A stretch of 64,000 bases of DNA from Campylorhamphus procurvoides. Its lineage: Eukaryota > Chordata > Aves > Passeriformes > Dendrocolaptidae. The DNA is taken from assembly GCA_013396655.1 (NCBI GenBank), contig WBMV01002667.1, forward strand, positions 522,519 to 586,518. Direction: 5' to 3'. Positions 62,901 to 64,000 of this stretch are shown piece by piece. Made by a program: the position numbers and the translations under genes. The notes under the pieces are model-generated. The model did not search any database, was not told where the DNA came from, and worked only from the letters and a program-made list of their open reading frames with translations. The stretch's first letter is position 1. Each line of letters starts with the position of its first letter.

Positions 62901-64000
62901 AGATTAAACTCCCCAGAGTGCCAACACTGGCTCAGCAGTGACTAAGAGCAGCCACGATCCCTGCCGGTAGTTATTTTAAGGATCTGCACACTGGGCAAGG
63001 CAAGGAGAGGACTCCTTTGGGGGTGAACCAAGGGATTTTAATTAGCAGTAATGGCATGCTAAGTAAGGTAGAAGAATGCAGGCTGGAGCACTCACAGCCT
63101 CCCTGTGCTGCTCTGCTCAGGGAATGCCCTGGCCCTTGGACCTCAGCAGGCTGTGGGTCTGAGGGATCTGAAGGTGACAGGGGTCCCTGGCAGCCAGTGA
63201 TGCCTGGGGTGAGCAGGGGACTCTGCTGGGTGCATTGAGACCCTGTGTCCTGAGCACAGTTGGTGGTGACTTGGGTGTCACCCCAGTGCATCACTGCCAT
63301 GGTGTGGGGACCACGGGCACAGGGAGGTAGGGGTTGGAGCATCCCTTACAGCCATCACCCTGATCCATCACTACTGTGGTGCAGGAATTGGAAACATGGG
63401 GACACAGGTGCCACCAGGGCACCCTTACAGCCATTGCCAGGGCAGTGTCCATGCTTTCCAGCACACCTGGGTGCTGGACAGGTACCTCAGGCCACGTTGG
63501 ACACTCCTCTCTTCCAAAGCATCATTGATGCGCTGGACATACTCAAACCCAGCTCATAGTAAATGAGTAACAAAGTAGCTTTGGGGAGGAATTTCCAGCT
63601 CACTGAGGAGTTTACAGGGCAGTGATTAAAAAATGGCTATTAAAAAAAATTAGAAAAAAGAATTAGCTTTGCAGTCAGCACGTCTTCCAGGATCTGTTGT
63701 AACAGATTCGTCCGAGCCGGTTAACGGTATTTGCGGTTTGCAAGATGCTACATGTCTGGGGAAGATGACAGACACGTTATTATCACCTCTCTGCCACGAT
63801 CTGTCCAAACCTGTCCCAGGATGCAGCTCCACAGCTGCTTGCTGGGGAGCACAAGGAAATTAGCAGCCGGAGGCAGCACTTTTCTTCTCTCTCCCTTGCC
63901 AGGCCAGTGGCTTTATTGGGATCCATTGACTGCAGCCCCGGACACGTCTTGAGTAGAGCTAATGAGGAGACTGGAATGTAGGAGAGGAGGAGGCTGGTAG
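56941..64000 (+). other. TP73 intron 4 (partial)
   Basis: 7 kb after the exon 4 donor. I searched for the next DNA-binding-domain exon (YSPLLKKLYCQ-type sequence after an AG acceptor) and did not find it. The segment 57.5-58.3 kb is relatively GC- and CpG-rich and open on both strands, without a recognisable domain. A CR1-related remnant lies near 60.6 kb. Confidence 0.65.
60555..60775 (+). repeat. Old CR1-related LINE remnant
   Basis: Diverged element with the words GAAGCTGAAGCCAGGCGAAT, CAGACTAGAAACAAGG, GTGAGGATAATTAAACATAG, AACAATTTACCAAGG and GTGGATTCTCCAACTCC. This is the 3' part of an ancient CR1 family known from turtles, crocodilians and birds. A possible upstream piece (GATCTTGGGGGTCCTGG near 60,220) is less certain. 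Confidence 0.7.

Noticed and set aside
56941..64000. TP73 exon 5 within the window
   Set aside because: No sequence resembling the YSPLLKK start of the core domain follows an AG acceptor in this interval, so the exon is probably beyond the right edge.

Overview
The window is vertebrate nuclear DNA, most likely from a bird. The evidence is many CR1 LINE fragments with avian-type 3' ends, short introns with GT-AG boundaries, CpG-rich promoters and no bacterial gene organisation. Four genes can be read exon by exon. Their order and orientation match human 1p36.32: MEGF6 (minus), TPRG1L (plus), WRAP73 (minus), TP73 (plus). In chicken this block is expected on microchromosome 21; that placement is from memory.

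Layout: 1-24,421 holds the 5' part of MEGF6 on the minus strand: a signal-peptide exon, two EMI-domain exons and the first EGF exon, separated by long introns. The rest of MEGF6 lies left of the window. From 24,422 to 27,588 is the head-to-head interval between MEGF6 and TPRG1L, ending in a CpG island. TPRG1L (27,589-30,386 coding, 5 exons, 273 aa) is complete. It converges tail to tail with WRAP73 (45,905 down to 32,318, 12 exons, 442 aa), also complete. From 45,906 to about 47.2 kb is a compact head-to-head regulatory interval shared by WRAP73 and TP73. It contains an E2F site, an RFX X-box-like palindrome, tandem TAATTA motifs, an octamer and tandem B-box-like motifs. From 51,093 to the right edge is the 5' half of TP73: coding exon 2 (start of the TA isoforms), exon 3, the alternative exon 3' that starts the delta-N isoforms, and exon 4, which reaches into the DNA-binding domain. 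Exon 5 is not in the window.

Every coding junction was checked for splice sites and phase, and all four reading frames stay open across all introns. Several of these exons are too short to stand out as open reading frames. They were found from splice signals and family resemblance: the MEGF6 signal-peptide exon, the 13-codon delta-N TP73 exon and the last WRAP73 exon.

The most interesting non-coding signal is a 20-bp p53-type response element at 53,350-53,369. It lies about 290 bp upstream of the delta-N start codon, where the human P2 promoter carries the element through which p53 and TAp73 induce their own inhibitor. No undescribed gene system was found. The novelty here is regulatory (the WRAP73/TP73 interval and the P2 promoter) and structural (an inverted CR1 pair and minisatellites).
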